Notes: a model not told the origin generated them from the letters alone. A stretch of 31,531 bases of DNA from Fluviibacter sp964604465 (GCA_964604465.1 CAZRYZ010000013.1:1-31531), one strand, 5' to 3'. Numbered from the stretch's first letter, positions 14,677-23,636 are shown. Numbers and translations are program-made.

Positions 14677-17600
14677 GTGTTTTCGCGTTTCTTCATTCAC
14701 CGGCCGATCTTCGCCACCGTCATCTCGATTGTGATTGTGCTGGCCGGTCTGGCGGCCGGCCGTGTGCTGCCAATTTCGCACTATCCGGATATCGCTCCGC
14801 CTACGGTGATCGTGTCTGCCAACTACCCCGGTGCATCGACCGAGACCCTGATTCGTACCGTCGCCGGACCGATCGAAGAACAGCTATCCGGTGTGGAGAA
14901 TCTGCTGTACTTCAGTTCTACTGCGGCCTCCAATGGTGCGCTCACCATTACAGCGACCTTTGAAGTCGGCACCAATGTCGATATGGCCACGGTCAACGTC
15001 AACAACCGTGTCAAGATTGCCGAGCCCCGTCTTCCCGATGTCGTGCGGCAATTCGGGGTGACGGTACAGAAACGCTCGAATGACATCCTGCTCGTTTCCA
15101 CCATTACCTCGCCGGACAATAGTCGCTCGGCGCTGTATCTCTCCAACTACGTGCTCATCAATATTCTGGATGAACTCAAGCGCCTACCGGGGGTAGGCGA
15201 TGCCCAGATTTTCGGCGCCAAAGACTACTCGATGCGGATCTGGCTCCGGCCGGACAGAATGGCGCAACTGGGTATAACTACCAGCGATATTGCAACGGCC
15301 ATTAATGCCCAGAACAAGCAGAATGTGGCTGGCAAGATTGGTCAGGAACCGGCCCTCGAAGGCCAGCAACTGACCTATACCGTTACGGCCAAGGGCCGCC
15401 TGACAACGCCAGAAGCCTTCGGGGATATCGTTATCCGTTCCCAGGGGCCGGCGGGTACATTGCGCCTCAAAGACGTGGCACGTATCGAGCTGGGCGCGGC
15501 GAATTACGATGCCAACACACGTCTGTTGGGCAATCCGGTCGCGAGCGTGGGTATTTTTCTGCAATCCGGGGCCAATGCCCTGGAAACCGCGGATCGGGTG
15601 CGGGCTAAACTGGAAGAGCTGAAAAAACGTTTCCCCGATGGGGTGGATTACGTCATTCCTTTTGATACCACCCGTTTTGTGAATGCCTCGATCCGCGAGG
15701 TGGTGAAGACCCTATTCGAAGCCATGCTGCTGGTGGCGATCGTTGTTTTCGTATTCCTGCAGAACTGGCGTGCCACACTGATTCCGCTGCTGGCCGTGCC
15801 CGTGTCGCTGATCGGGACTTTTGCCGGTCTGTGGGTCTTCGGCTTCTCGATCAATACACTGACGCTCTTTGCCATGGTGCTGGCCATCGGTATCGTGGTC
15901 GATGACGCCATCGTGGTGCTTGAGAACGTCGAGCGCCTGATGCACGAACGCCGTTTGCCGCCCAAGCAGGCGGCCGTCGAAGCCATGAAAGAGGTTTCCG
16001 GTGCGGTTGTGGCCATCGTGCTGGTGCTTAGTGCGGTGTTTGTGCCGGTAGCATTCCTGGGTGGTATTGCGGGCAAGCTGTATCAGCAGTTTGCCGTGAC
16101 GGTGGCCATTGCTGTGGCGCTCTCGGGTCTGGTGGCGCTGACGCTGACGCCGGCGTTATGCGGTGTGCTTCTCAAAACCAAGCATGAGGACCCGCCCGAG
16201 TTTTTCAGGCCCTTTAATGAAGGCTTCCAGACGTTCACGCAGCGCTATCTCGATCTCGTGCGTAAAACACTGGACCACAAACGTATTGGTGTGGCGGTTT
16301 TTGGTGCCGTTATCGTGGCCTGTCTGTTCCTCTACCGCATGGTGCCGGGTGGCTTTGTGCCGCCCGAAGATCAGGGCTATCTGATCAGCGCGCTCATGTT
16401 GCCGGATGGCGCCAGCCTGCAGCGGACCGAACAGGCGGGCCAGAAATTCCAGGAGGCCGTGGTTAAAAATGCGGCCGTCGATAAGGTTTTTGTGATTGCC
16501 GGTAACGATATCGTGGGCGGCGGTATGCGCGCCAATGCCGGCACCGTCTTTATTCCTCTCAAGGACTGGTCCGTCCGGGAAACCGATGCCAATACACTGG
16601 CCAAAATGTTTACCGGTCTGGGCATGACGCTGCGTGATGGCATGGCGCTCGTTTTTAACCCGCCGGCGATTCGCGGCATCGGTTCAGCGGGTGGCTTTGA
16701 ATTTTATGTACAGGCCCGAAACAATCCCTCGGTCGTCGATCTGGCCAAGGTGTCCGGTGGCTTGATTGAAGCGTTGAAGCAGCGGCCAGAACTGACGGGG
16801 ATCAATACCTTCTTCCGACCCACGTCCCCCCAGCTTTATGTCGAAGTCGACGAAGCCAAAGCCATATCACTGGGCATTACTGTTGCCGATGTCTACCAGA
16901 GTCTGCAGGCCACCATGGGCAGCCTCTACGTGAACGACTTCAACCTGAGTGGACGTACCTATCGGGTGCAGATGCAGGCAGATGCCCCGTATCGTGCGCG
17001 CCCCAATGATCTTGGCCAGATTTACGTGCGTGCCGATAACGGCGCCATGGTGCCGGTCTCAGCGCTGATCAAAACGACGTCACTGGTCGGCCCGGAGCAG
17101 CTGGAACGTTTCAATGGCTATCTGTCGGCCAAGATCCTCGGTAACGGCCAACCCGGCGTCAGCTCCGGTGATGCCATCAACATCGTTAAAACCGTTGCGG
17201 AAGCCACATTGCCGCAGGGGTACGAACTCGCCTGGTCCGGACAGGCCTATCAGCAGATCCGTGCAGGCAACACCTCCGGCATTGCTTTTGTCTTTGGTAT
17301 CGTCATGGTTTTCCTGATTCTGGCAGCGCAGTATGAGCGCTGGTCTTTGCCGCTGGCGGTGATTCTCGGTGTGCCGTTTGCGCTCTTTGGCGCATTGCTG
17401 GCGGTCTTTCTGCGCGGCATGCCCAACGACATCTATTTCCAGATTGGCCTGGTGGTTCTGGTGGGCTTGTCCGCCAAGAATGCGATTCTGATTGTGGAGT
17501 TCGCAGCGCAGAAACGTGCCGAAGGCTTCAGCGTCTACGATGCGGCCATGCAGGCCGCCCGTTTGCGTTTCCGACCCATCGTCATGACATCGCTGGCGTT

Positions 17601-17808
17601 CATTCTCGGCGTGTTTCCGCTGGTCATTTCCAGTGGTGCCGGTTCGGCGGCCCGCCGCTCGATGGGAACCGGGGTCTTTGGCGGCATGCTGGCAGCCACC
17701 TTTATTGCAACCATATTCATTCCGATGTTCTTCATGTGGCTGTCCGGGCGCCGGCGCAAGCGCGATCTTTTTCCAGGCGAAGCAATACAGGAGGTGAAGC
17801 ATGACTGA
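14677..17808 (+). CDS. RND multidrug efflux pump, inner-membrane subunit (AcrB/HAE1 family)
   Basis: This 1043-residue trimeric proton-drug antiporter is of hydrophobe/amphiphile efflux type. The N-terminus MFSRFFIHRPIFATVISIVIVLAGL is the first membrane helix, followed by the porter-domain start LPISHYPDIAPPTVIVSANYPGAS. The proton relay is intact: D409 and D410 in GIVVDDAIVVLENVERL of helix 4, and K934 in GLSAKNAILIVEFA of helix 10 (E. coli D407, D408, K940). The length matches AcrB (1049). The gene starts with GTG at 14677, 9 bases after an AAGGA ribosome site. It ends 8 bases inside the outer-membrane factor gene. Substrates cannot be predicted beyond the usual drugs, detergents and dyes. 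Confidence 0.95.
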   Translation: MFSRFFIHRPIFATVISIVIVLAGLAAGRVLPISHYPDIAPPTVIVSANYPGASTETLIRTVAGPIEEQLSGVENLLYFSSTAASNGALTITATFEVGTNVDMATVNVNNRVKIAEPRLPDVVRQFGVTVQKRSNDILLVSTITSPDNSRSALYLSNYVLINILDELKRLPGVGDAQIFGAKDYSMRIWLRPDRMAQLGITTSDIATAINAQNKQNVAGKIGQEPALEGQQLTYTVTAKGRLTTPEAFGDIVIRSQGPAGTLRLKDVARIELGAANYDANTRLLGNPVASVGIFLQSGANALETADRVRAKLEELKKRFPDGVDYVIPFDTTRFVNASIREVVKTLFEAMLLVAIVVFVFLQNWRATLIPLLAVPVSLIGTFAGLWVFGFSINTLTLFAMVLAIGIVVDDAIVVLENVERLMHERRLPPKQAAVEAMKEVSGAVVAIVLVLSAVFVPVAFLGGIAGKLYQQFAVTVAIAVALSGLVALTLTPALCGVLLKTKHEDPPEFFRPFNEGFQTFTQRYLDLVRKTLDHKRIGVAVFGAVIVACLFLYRMVPGGFVPPEDQGYLISALMLPDGASLQRTEQAGQKFQEAVVKNAAVDKVFVIAGNDIVGGGMRANAGTVFIPLKDWSVRETDANTLAKMFTGLGMTLRDGMALVFNPPAIRGIGSAGGFEFYVQARNNPSVVDLAKVSGGLIEALKQRPELTGINTFFRPTSPQLYVEVDEAKAISLGITVADVYQSLQATMGSLYVNDFNLSGRTYRVQMQADAPYRARPNDLGQIYVRADNGAMVPVSALIKTTSLVGPEQLERFNGYLSAKILGNGQPGVSSGDAINIVKTVAEATLPQGYELAWSGQAYQQIRAGNTSGIAFVFGIVMVFLILAAQYERWSLPLAVILGVPFALFGALLAVFLRGMPNDIYFQIGLVVLVGLSAKNAILIVEFAAQKRAEGFSVYDAAMQAARLRFRPIVMTSLAFILGVFPLVISSGAGSAARRSMGTGVFGGMLAATFIATIFIPMFFMWLSGRRRKRDLFPGEAIQEVKHD

Positions 17809-19231
17809 GTCGGCATCCCCTGTGGCCTTGCGTTTTACGCTGCTGGCGGCATTGGTGATTGCGGGCTGTACCGTGGGTCCGGATTACGAGCGCCCTAAAA
17901 TGGATCTGCCCGGCCAGTACAACGCCGAGGTACCGCAATCAACCCCCGCCTCGCAAAAAGCTCCCGTCGAGATCCGCCAGGACTGGTGGACACTGTTTGA
18001 TGATCCGGAGCTGAATCGTCTCGAGTCTCTGGCGTTGGCCAATAACGCCGACCTGCAGATTGCCGTGGCCCGTATCGCTCAGGCGCAGGGATTGGCATTG
18101 CAGGCTGGTGCCGCCCAGTATCCGAGCCTGTCGCTCGAGGGCAGTGGCACACGCTCATCCCAGGGGGCGGCGGCATCGCCTAGTGGTATTGATTATCTCG
18201 ATAGTAACTATCAGGGGTCTGCCGGATTCTCCTATGAGATCGATCTCTGGGGAAAGATCCGACGTTCCGTTGAGTCTGCCGATGCACAGCTCAAGGCCAG
18301 CGTCTTTGATCGCGATAGCGTGCGTCTGGTTATGGAGGGGAGTGTCGCCAAGGCGTATATCAACCTGCGCACACTGGATGCGCAGATCAAGGTGACAGAG
18401 AGCTCGATCCATACCCGTCGCGAAACGCTGCGTATCGCCCAGGCCAAACTGGCGGGCGGGCTGGTGTCCCCGCTCGACATCAATCAGGCCAGAGCCACGC
18501 TGGCCAGTCTGCAGGCCGCCCAGTCCGAGCTTGTGCGCCAGCGGGCGATTGTGCAGAACCAGCTGGCTGTTCTGACCGGGGTGCTGGATCTGAAGATCCC
18601 GGCCAGTGGACTGGGTGCGTTGCCGGTGCCGCCGATGCCACCCGCGGGTGTGCCCTCGGAATTGCTGGAAGGGCGCCCCGATATCCGCAAAGCCGAAGAG
18701 CAGCTGGTGTCGGCGAATGCACAGATTGGCGTTGCCAAAGCCAATTTCTTCCCATCGTTTTCGCTTACCGGCCTGTACGGTGCACAAAGTCTGGGCTTCA
18801 GCAACTTTCTATCCGCTGGTGGTTCGGTCTGGGCCGCAACGCTGGGGGTGACGCAACCGCTGTTTACCGGCTGGCTGTTGACCGGTCAGCTCGACACGGC
18901 GAAGGGTAAACAGCAGGAGGCTCTGGGTAACTACATCCGGACCGTCCGTGTGGCCTTTGCCGAAGTGGGTGATGCCATGACCTCCGTGCAACAGACCCGG
19001 GAGAGCGAGTCGCACCTGGCAACGCAGGTTGAGGCATCGACCAGGGCGCAGCAGATTGCCATCCTGCGTTACGAGGCAGGTTATGTCGATTATCTGACGG
19101 TGTTGGAGGCGCAGCGCGTCGCGAACGAAGCGAGTCTGGCGTATGCGCGCAATCGCGGGGGCCGCCTGCAGGCCAGCATCGATCTTTTCAGATCCCTCGG
19201 TGGCGGTTGGCAGCCGGAAATCAAAAAATAA
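17801..19231 (+). CDS. RND efflux outer-membrane lipoprotein (OprM/NodT family)
   Basis: This is the TolC-like channel that completes the tripartite pump. A signal peptide ends in the lipobox VIAGC, so C23 is lipidated. The mature start TVGPDYERP is the hallmark of the NodT/OprM family. Two outer-membrane-efflux repeats follow. The first runs through about residues 70-260 (LALANNADLQIAVARIAQAQG, SYEIDLWGKIRRSVESADAQ). The second covers the rest (LLEGRPDIRKAEEQLVSANAQIGVAKANFFPSFSLTG, RYEAGYVDYLTVLEAQR). At 476 residues the length is normal. It overlaps the pump gene by 8 bases and is last in the operon. No terminator follows in the 27 bases before rimO, so some read-through into rimO is possible. 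Confidence 0.95.
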   Translation: MTESASPVALRFTLLAALVIAGCTVGPDYERPKMDLPGQYNAEVPQSTPASQKAPVEIRQDWWTLFDDPELNRLESLALANNADLQIAVARIAQAQGLALQAGAAQYPSLSLEGSGTRSSQGAAASPSGIDYLDSNYQGSAGFSYEIDLWGKIRRSVESADAQLKASVFDRDSVRLVMEGSVAKAYINLRTLDAQIKVTESSIHTRRETLRIAQAKLAGGLVSPLDINQARATLASLQAAQSELVRQRAIVQNQLAVLTGVLDLKIPASGLGALPVPPMPPAGVPSELLEGRPDIRKAEEQLVSANAQIGVAKANFFPSFSLTGLYGAQSLGFSNFLSAGGSVWAATLGVTQPLFTGWLLTGQLDTAKGKQQEALGNYIRTVRVAFAEVGDAMTSVQQTRESESHLATQVEASTRAQQIAILRYEAGYVDYLTVLEAQRVANEASLAYARNRGGRLQASIDLFRSLGGGWQPEIKK

Positions 19232-19242
19232 GTAACCGGGGT

Positions 19243-19251
19243 TGGTAAAAT
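19243..19251 (+). promoter_or_regulatory. Extended -10 promoter just before rimO
   Basis: TGG followed by TAAAAT (19246-19251) makes an extended -10 element. The rimO ATG at 19259 lies where transcription would start, so the message would be leaderless or nearly so. No -35 or ribosome binding site is visible. Confidence 0.5.
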
Positions 19252-19258
19252 ATGACCC

Positions 19259-20599
19259 ATGAAAAAGAAAATTGAAACACCCAGGGTTGGCATGGTCAGC
19301 CTGGGTTGCCCCAAAGCCACCGTCGACAGTGAAGGCATCCTCACACGCCTGCGTGCCGAAGGTTATCAGGTAGTCGGTGATTATGCCGGCGCCGATCTGG
19401 TCGTGGTGAATACCTGTGGTTTTATCGATTCAGCCGTCGAAGAATCGCTCGATGCTATCGGCGAAGCGCTGCGCGAAAATGGAAAGGTCATCGTCACAGG
19501 TTGCCTGGGCGCCCGCGAAGGGGTAGTGGAAACAGCCCACCCTGATGTGCTGGCGGTTACTGGCCCGCATGCTCTGGATGAGGTCATGTCGGTGGTGCAT
19601 TCGCATCTGCCCATGCCGCACGACCCGTATACCGATCTGGTTCCGCCACAAGGTGTGCGGATTACGCCGAAGCACTATGCCTATCTGAAGATTTCCGAAG
19701 GGTGCAATCATCGCTGCACCTTCTGCATTATTCCCTCGCTGCGCGGCGACCTGGTTTCACGACCGATCGGCGATGTGCTCAAAGAAGCCGAAGCGCTGGC
19801 CAAGGCCGGGGTCAAGGAAGTGCTGGTCATTTCACAGGACACCAGCGCCTATGGGGTCGACGTTAAATACCGCACCGGCTTCTGGGAGGGCCGTCCGGTC
19901 AAAACGCAGCTCAAGGCCTTGTGCGAAGCGCTGGGCGAATTTGGCATCTGGGTTCGCCTGCATTACGTGTACCCGTATCCCAGCGTGGATGACATCATCC
20001 CGCTCATGGCCGAAGGCAAGATCCTGCCGTATCTCGACATTCCCTTCCAGCATGCCAGTCCGCGCATCCTCAAAGCGATGAAGCGACCGGCCTCGAGCGA
20101 GAATGTGCTCAAGCGTATCGCCGCCTGGCGCCAAATCTGCCCCGAACTGGTGATCCGGTCGACCTTCATCACCGGCTTCCCCGGTGAGACCGAAGCCGAT
20201 TTTCAGGAACTACTGGGTTTCCTGGAAGCAGCCCAGCTCGATCGCGTGGGCGCCTTTGCCTACTCATCGGTCGACGGCGCAACTGCCAACGAACTACCCG
20301 ATCCGGTACCGGAAGAGGAGCGCGAATCGCGCCGTGTTCGCCTCATGCAGTTCCAGTCTGATATCTCGGCCGAAAAGCTGGCGCAACGCATCGGCAACGA
20401 AGAGGTGATCGTCATCGATGATGTCGACGAGGAGGGCGCTATCGGCCGGAGCTGGCGCGAAGCCCCGGATATCGATGGCGTGATTCAGGTTATGGGCTTT
20501 ACCGACTGCGCGCCGGGTGACCGCCTGGCGGTTCGCATCGTCGACGCCGACGAGCATGATCTCTACGCCGAGCCGCTGAGCGCGCGTAGTGTTAACTGA
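19259..20599 (+). CDS. rimO: Ribosomal protein uS12 methylthiotransferase RimO
   Basis: RimO adds a methylthio group to the conserved aspartate of ribosomal protein S12 using two iron-sulfur clusters and SAM. The N-terminal cluster cysteines are C17 (SLGCPKATVDSE), C53 (NTCGFIDSA) and C82 (VTGCLGA). The radical-SAM cluster cysteines are C149, C153 and C156 in EGCNHRCTFCIIPS. A C-terminal TRAM domain lies after about residue 375. SQDTSAYGVDVKYRTGFW and LHYVYPYPSVDDIIPLMAEGKILPYLDIPFQHASP are RimO-specific and separate it from MiaB. Length 446 is normal. It follows the efflux operon by 27 bases with its own candidate promoter, and precedes the FAD-linked dehydrogenase by 13 bases, which suggests co-transcription. 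Confidence 0.96.
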   Translation: MKKKIETPRVGMVSLGCPKATVDSEGILTRLRAEGYQVVGDYAGADLVVVNTCGFIDSAVEESLDAIGEALRENGKVIVTGCLGAREGVVETAHPDVLAVTGPHALDEVMSVVHSHLPMPHDPYTDLVPPQGVRITPKHYAYLKISEGCNHRCTFCIIPSLRGDLVSRPIGDVLKEAEALAKAGVKEVLVISQDTSAYGVDVKYRTGFWEGRPVKTQLKALCEALGEFGIWVRLHYVYPYPSVDDIIPLMAEGKILPYLDIPFQHASPRILKAMKRPASSENVLKRIAAWRQICPELVIRSTFITGFPGETEADFQELLGFLEAAQLDRVGAFAYSSVDGATANELPDPVPEEERESRRVRLMQFQSDISAEKLAQRIGNEEVIVIDDVDEEGAIGRSWREAPDIDGVIQVMGFTDCAPGDRLAVRIVDADEHDLYAEPLSARSVN

Positions 20600-20612
20600 C
20601 CCGGTTTTCTAA

Positions 20613-22037
20613 ATGCCGCAGAGCCTGATCGCCCGATTGCAGAACTGCCTGGGAGAGACCGGGGTTCTGATGGATCCCGCTGCTCAAGCGCCCTATCTGA
20701 CGGACTGGCGGGGCCGTTATCACGGCCGTGCGCAGGCGGTCGTATTGCCGCAATCGACCGCGCAGGTGGCTGAAGTCGTCCGTCTCTGCATGGCCAGCGA
20801 TACACCTATTGTGCCGCAGGGCGGCAATACCGGTCTCTGTGGGGGCGCCACGCCTGATGAGAGTGGCCGAGCCGTGGTGATTGCCATGACCCGTATGAAC
20901 CGGATCCGCGAGGTTGATGCCAGAAACTTCAGTATCACGGCCGAGGCCGGCGCCACACTTGATGATCTGAAGATCGCTGCCGATGCCGTCAACCGGCTGT
21001 ATCCGCTCACCCTGGGTGCGGGGCACCAGAGTAGCCTGGGCGGTACGCTTTCCACCAATGCTGGTGGGTTGCAGGTGCTGCGCTACGGGATGACGCGTGA
21101 TCTCTGCCTGGGTCTGGAAGTCGTTTTGCCCGATGGCAGCCTCTGGTCCAAATTATCGGGGTTACGCAAAGACAATACCGGCCTTGATCTCAAACAATGG
21201 TTCATCGGTGCCGAAGGCACGCTGGGTCTGATCACGGCGGCCACCATGAAGCTCTATCCCAAACCGGCTGCCCGGGCGCTCATCTGGTTGGAGTTGCCCG
21301 ATGTCGAGACCGCCGTGCGGGCACATGAATTGGCGCAATCCGTCTTTGCCGGCGCTCAGACCGCGGCCGAACTGATCTCGGCACCCACACTGGCACTGGT
21401 CCGTCGCCATCTGCCGGATGTCCGCTTGCCGGCCTTGCTCGGGAACTGGCCCACGGCCTGGAGCCTGATGCTCGAAGTCTCGGCCCATGACCGGGAGTTC
21501 CTCGATGCCATGCTGGCGGCCTGGCAGCGTGCGTGTCAGAAACAGGCGCTTCCCGCAGGGGTCGCTGCCGTGGAAGAGGCCGACCAGGCAGCGCTCTGGC
21601 AGCTCCGTAAGGGGCTGGCCGAGGCGCAAAAGCGTGAAGGCCTCTCAGTTAAACATGACATCGGTTTGCCGATTTCACGGTTCCCCGTGTTTCTGCAGGA
21701 GACCGCATCGGCACTGGAGGCCGCTTTCCCCGGCATCCGGATCGTGGCATTCGGGCACCTGGGTGATGGGAATCTGCACTACAACCTGTCGTTTGCCGAC
21801 CCGGCAGCCAATGCGGATCTGATCCGGCGAACTAGCGAAGTCAATGCGCTGGTTTACGAACGGGTCGCGCGTTTTGGTGGCAGCATCGCCGCCGAACATG
21901 GTATCGGGCAACTAAAGACCGACTGGCTTGAACAGTACGCTCCGGAAGGCAGCCTGCGGCTCATGCATCAGCTGAAGCAGACGCTCGACCCCAAGGGGCT
22001 GATGAATCCCGGCAAAGTGCTTGTCGGGCGCCCCTAG
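20613..22037 (+). CDS. FAD-linked D-2-hydroxyacid dehydrogenase/oxidase (GlcD/D2HGDH type)
   Basis: This is a member of the PCMH-type FAD family that oxidises D-2-hydroxyacids such as D-lactate, glycolate or D-2-hydroxyglutarate. The FAD-binding half (residues about 40-220) contains PQGGNTGLCGGATP, GTLSTNAGGLQVLRYG and NTGLDLKQWFIGAEGTLGLIT. The C-terminal cap carries FGHLGDGNLHYN, whose histidine and asparagine belong to the active site, and the terminal AEHGIGQLK. Length 474 fits. The overall pattern is closest to D-2-hydroxyglutarate dehydrogenase-like or GlcD-like single-subunit proteins. No glcE or glcF partner is adjacent, so a complete glycolate oxidase is unlikely here. The exact substrate is open. 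It follows rimO by 13 bases and converges on hslO with an 18-base gap that contains no terminator hairpin. Confidence 0.88.
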   Translation: MPQSLIARLQNCLGETGVLMDPAAQAPYLTDWRGRYHGRAQAVVLPQSTAQVAEVVRLCMASDTPIVPQGGNTGLCGGATPDESGRAVVIAMTRMNRIREVDARNFSITAEAGATLDDLKIAADAVNRLYPLTLGAGHQSSLGGTLSTNAGGLQVLRYGMTRDLCLGLEVVLPDGSLWSKLSGLRKDNTGLDLKQWFIGAEGTLGLITAATMKLYPKPAARALIWLELPDVETAVRAHELAQSVFAGAQTAAELISAPTLALVRRHLPDVRLPALLGNWPTAWSLMLEVSAHDREFLDAMLAAWQRACQKQALPAGVAAVEEADQAALWQLRKGLAEAQKREGLSVKHDIGLPISRFPVFLQETASALEAAFPGIRIVAFGHLGDGNLHYNLSFADPAANADLIRRTSEVNALVYERVARFGGSIAAEHGIGQLKTDWLEQYAPEGSLRLMHQLKQTLDPKGLMNPGKVLVGRP

Positions 22038-22055
22038 GCATTTCTTCCTGATCGG

Positions 22056-22976
22056 CTAGTGCAGGGTGTGTCCCTGTTGTTCCGCGCTATCTGGGAAGTT
22101 TTCTGTAAAGATCGCGAGCGCTTCCTCTGGGCTAAACCGGTATTCCTGATTGCTCAGTTCGTCGTGAATCACCACGGCGCCATGTTCGCGCAGGATCGAA
22201 TCAACCTCCGCCTTACCCAGCCCACGCAGCATGTTCCGCACTTTGGTCCAGTCCCGTTCACCGGCATGGGTCAGTGCCTGCCCGGGTGCCAGGCTGATTA
22301 ACTCCTCGGAGAACAGGGTTGTCAGTAGCTGAGCCGGATCCAGCGCCAGCAGCTCGCGGTCGGTCAGGGTGCTAAACAGATGGGTCAAACGGTTCCAGCC
22401 ATCGGCATCAGCCTCTTCGGCACCGGGCATGGCCTGCAGAAACAGGGCTCCGGCTTGCGTCTCGTTGGCGGCAAGGCGGAGCAGGGTGGGTTGTTGCTCT
22501 GATTGGGTCAGGTAGTGACCGAATGCCTCAGAGAGTGAGTGTCCTACAAGCGGCACAAAACTCTGCCAGGGGGTGCTGAATTTACGGGCATCCAGGGTCA
22601 TCATCAGGCGGCTGGCGTGTTCATCGTCATCCGCGTGTGTATTGAGGCAGGGAAAATCCGGATTCTGCAACTGCGTGGCAAAGCGGTCGTCCCACTGGGC
22701 GGTACCGCGCAAACCGAGTTTGTCGGTGCAGTCCATCACCAGCAGGCTGATCGGGCCCGGATCACGCATCTGAAAGGTGAGCCGGCCGGGGTGCTTGAGC
22801 TGGCCGGCCATCAGGGCGGTGACGCTGGCCATTTCGCCCAGCATACGGCTCACCGCCGCAGGATAGTGTCGATCGGCAATCAGGGCGCGGTAGGTTTCAT
22901 CCAGGTGTACCCAGACACCGCGAATGGAGAGCTCGGGAAAATGGAATCGGACAAAGCGGTCAGTTTCGCGCAGCAT
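22056..22976 (-). CDS. hslO: Hsp33-family chaperone lacking the zinc/redox-switch cysteines
   Basis: Hsp33 is a cytoplasmic holdase normally switched on by oxidation of four zinc-bound cysteines. The N-terminal domain is clearly Hsp33: RGVWVHLDETYRALIADRHYP, LLGEMASV-like helix EMASVTALMAGQLKHPGRLTFQM, then GPISLLVMDC. The linker and C-terminal region also align (TDRELLALDPAQLLTTLFSE, VRNMLRGLGKAEVDSILREHG, NQEYRF). However, the conserved C-x-C is replaced by G239-E-R241 and the C-x-x-C by D272-E-L-S275, so no zinc site is possible. Only C83 and C110 remain, both in the N-terminal domain. The frame is intact, with 306 residues (usual 290-300). It lies 87 bases downstream of the carbonic-anhydrase-like gene on the same strand. 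Expected consequence, by inference: a holdase that is not activated by oxidation in the known way. Confidence 0.9.
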   Translation of the reverse strand: MLRETDRFVRFHFPELSIRGVWVHLDETYRALIADRHYPAAVSRMLGEMASVTALMAGQLKHPGRLTFQMRDPGPISLLVMDCTDKLGLRGTAQWDDRFATQLQNPDFPCLNTHADDDEHASRLMMTLDARKFSTPWQSFVPLVGHSLSEAFGHYLTQSEQQPTLLRLAANETQAGALFLQAMPGAEEADADGWNRLTHLFSTLTDRELLALDPAQLLTTLFSEELISLAPGQALTHAGERDWTKVRNMLRGLGKAEVDSILREHGAVVIHDELSNQEYRFSPEEALAIFTENFPDSAEQQGHTLH

Positions 22977-23063
22977 GCGGGCTTTCTATGAGTTCGGACA
23001 GAGATGGTTGCTTATGTGGGGCGCAGTTGCCGGTCTTCAAGAGCCCGACCGCGCTGCCAAGGT

Positions 23064-23585
23064 TCAGAGGGGCCGCAAATGTTCGCGGTAGCGGGCGGCG
23101 TTCTGCACATACTTGGCGGCACTATTCATCAGCCTTGCCACCTCCTCATCAGTCAGTTCGCGCACCACTTTGCCCGGTGTGCCCATAATGAGCGAGCGGG
23201 GCGGATAGATCTTGCGCTCGGGGATCAGCGTGCCGGCACCCACCAGACAATGTTCGCCAATCACCGCATGGTTCAGGATGGTCGTGCCGATACCGATCAG
23301 GCTACCCTGGCCAACCCGGCAACCGTGCAGCATCACCTTGTGTCCAATGGTCACATCCGCCTCCAGAATGAGAGGCGCCCCGGGGTCGGTATGAAAGATG
23401 CAGCCATCCTGTACGTTCGTGCGCGGTCCGATCACGATGGGTTCGTTATCACCCCGGAGCACGGCATTCCACCAGACCGAAGACTGTTCAGCGCATTCCA
23501 CCAGGCCGATCAGCACCGCATTCGGGGCGACCCAGGCCGTCGGGTCAATCTGAGGAATCCGTTCTTCCAGTTGATAGTGGGGCAT
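23064..23585 (-). CDS. Gamma-carbonic-anhydrase-like hexapeptide-repeat protein (YrdA/CaiE family)
   Basis: This 173-residue left-handed beta-helix protein belongs to the gamma-carbonic anhydrase family. The hexapeptide repeats run through residues about 20-125 (PNAVLIGLVE, SSVWWNAVLRGDNEPIVIGPRTNVQDG, VTIGHKVMLHGCRVGQGSLIGIGTTILNHAVIGEHCLVGAGTLI). The three zinc histidines are present: H65 in IFHTDPG, and H82 and H87 in GHKVMLHGC. RGD at 44-46 is a family signature. Relatives in YrdA/PaaY groups bind metal, but carbonic anhydrase activity varies, so the role is uncertain. The C-terminal helix with TPGKVVRELTDEEVARLMNSAAKYVQNA is typical. It is divergent from the PHP gene and upstream of hslO. 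Confidence 0.9.
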   Translation of the reverse strand: MPHYQLEERIPQIDPTAWVAPNAVLIGLVECAEQSSVWWNAVLRGDNEPIVIGPRTNVQDGCIFHTDPGAPLILEADVTIGHKVMLHGCRVGQGSLIGIGTTILNHAVIGEHCLVGAGTLIPERKIYPPRSLIMGTPGKVVRELTDEEVARLMNSAAKYVQNAARYREHLRPL

Positions 23586-23612
23586 GAGGTGTCTGGCCGG
23601 TGGCCAATCCAG

Positions 23613-23636
23613 TAAAATGGCGAATTCCGCATTTTA
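23613..23636. promoter_or_regulatory. Two facing -10 elements and a 22-base imperfect palindrome between divergent genes
   Basis: The 113-base gap between the carbonic-anhydrase-like and PHP genes has TAAAAT on the plus strand (23613-23618) and on the minus strand (23631-23636). They lie within an imperfect palindrome at 23614-23635 (AAAATGGC, GAATTC, CGCATTTT; 9 of 11 pairs symmetric). It could be a pair of back-to-back promoters, an operator, or both. No clear -35 hexamers are present. Confidence 0.4.

Noticed and set aside
17080..17802. A 240-codon antisense frame over the 3' part of the RND pump gene
   Set aside because: It is rich in H, Q and R, typical of reverse-strand translation of membrane-protein codons. 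The plus-strand gene is certain.
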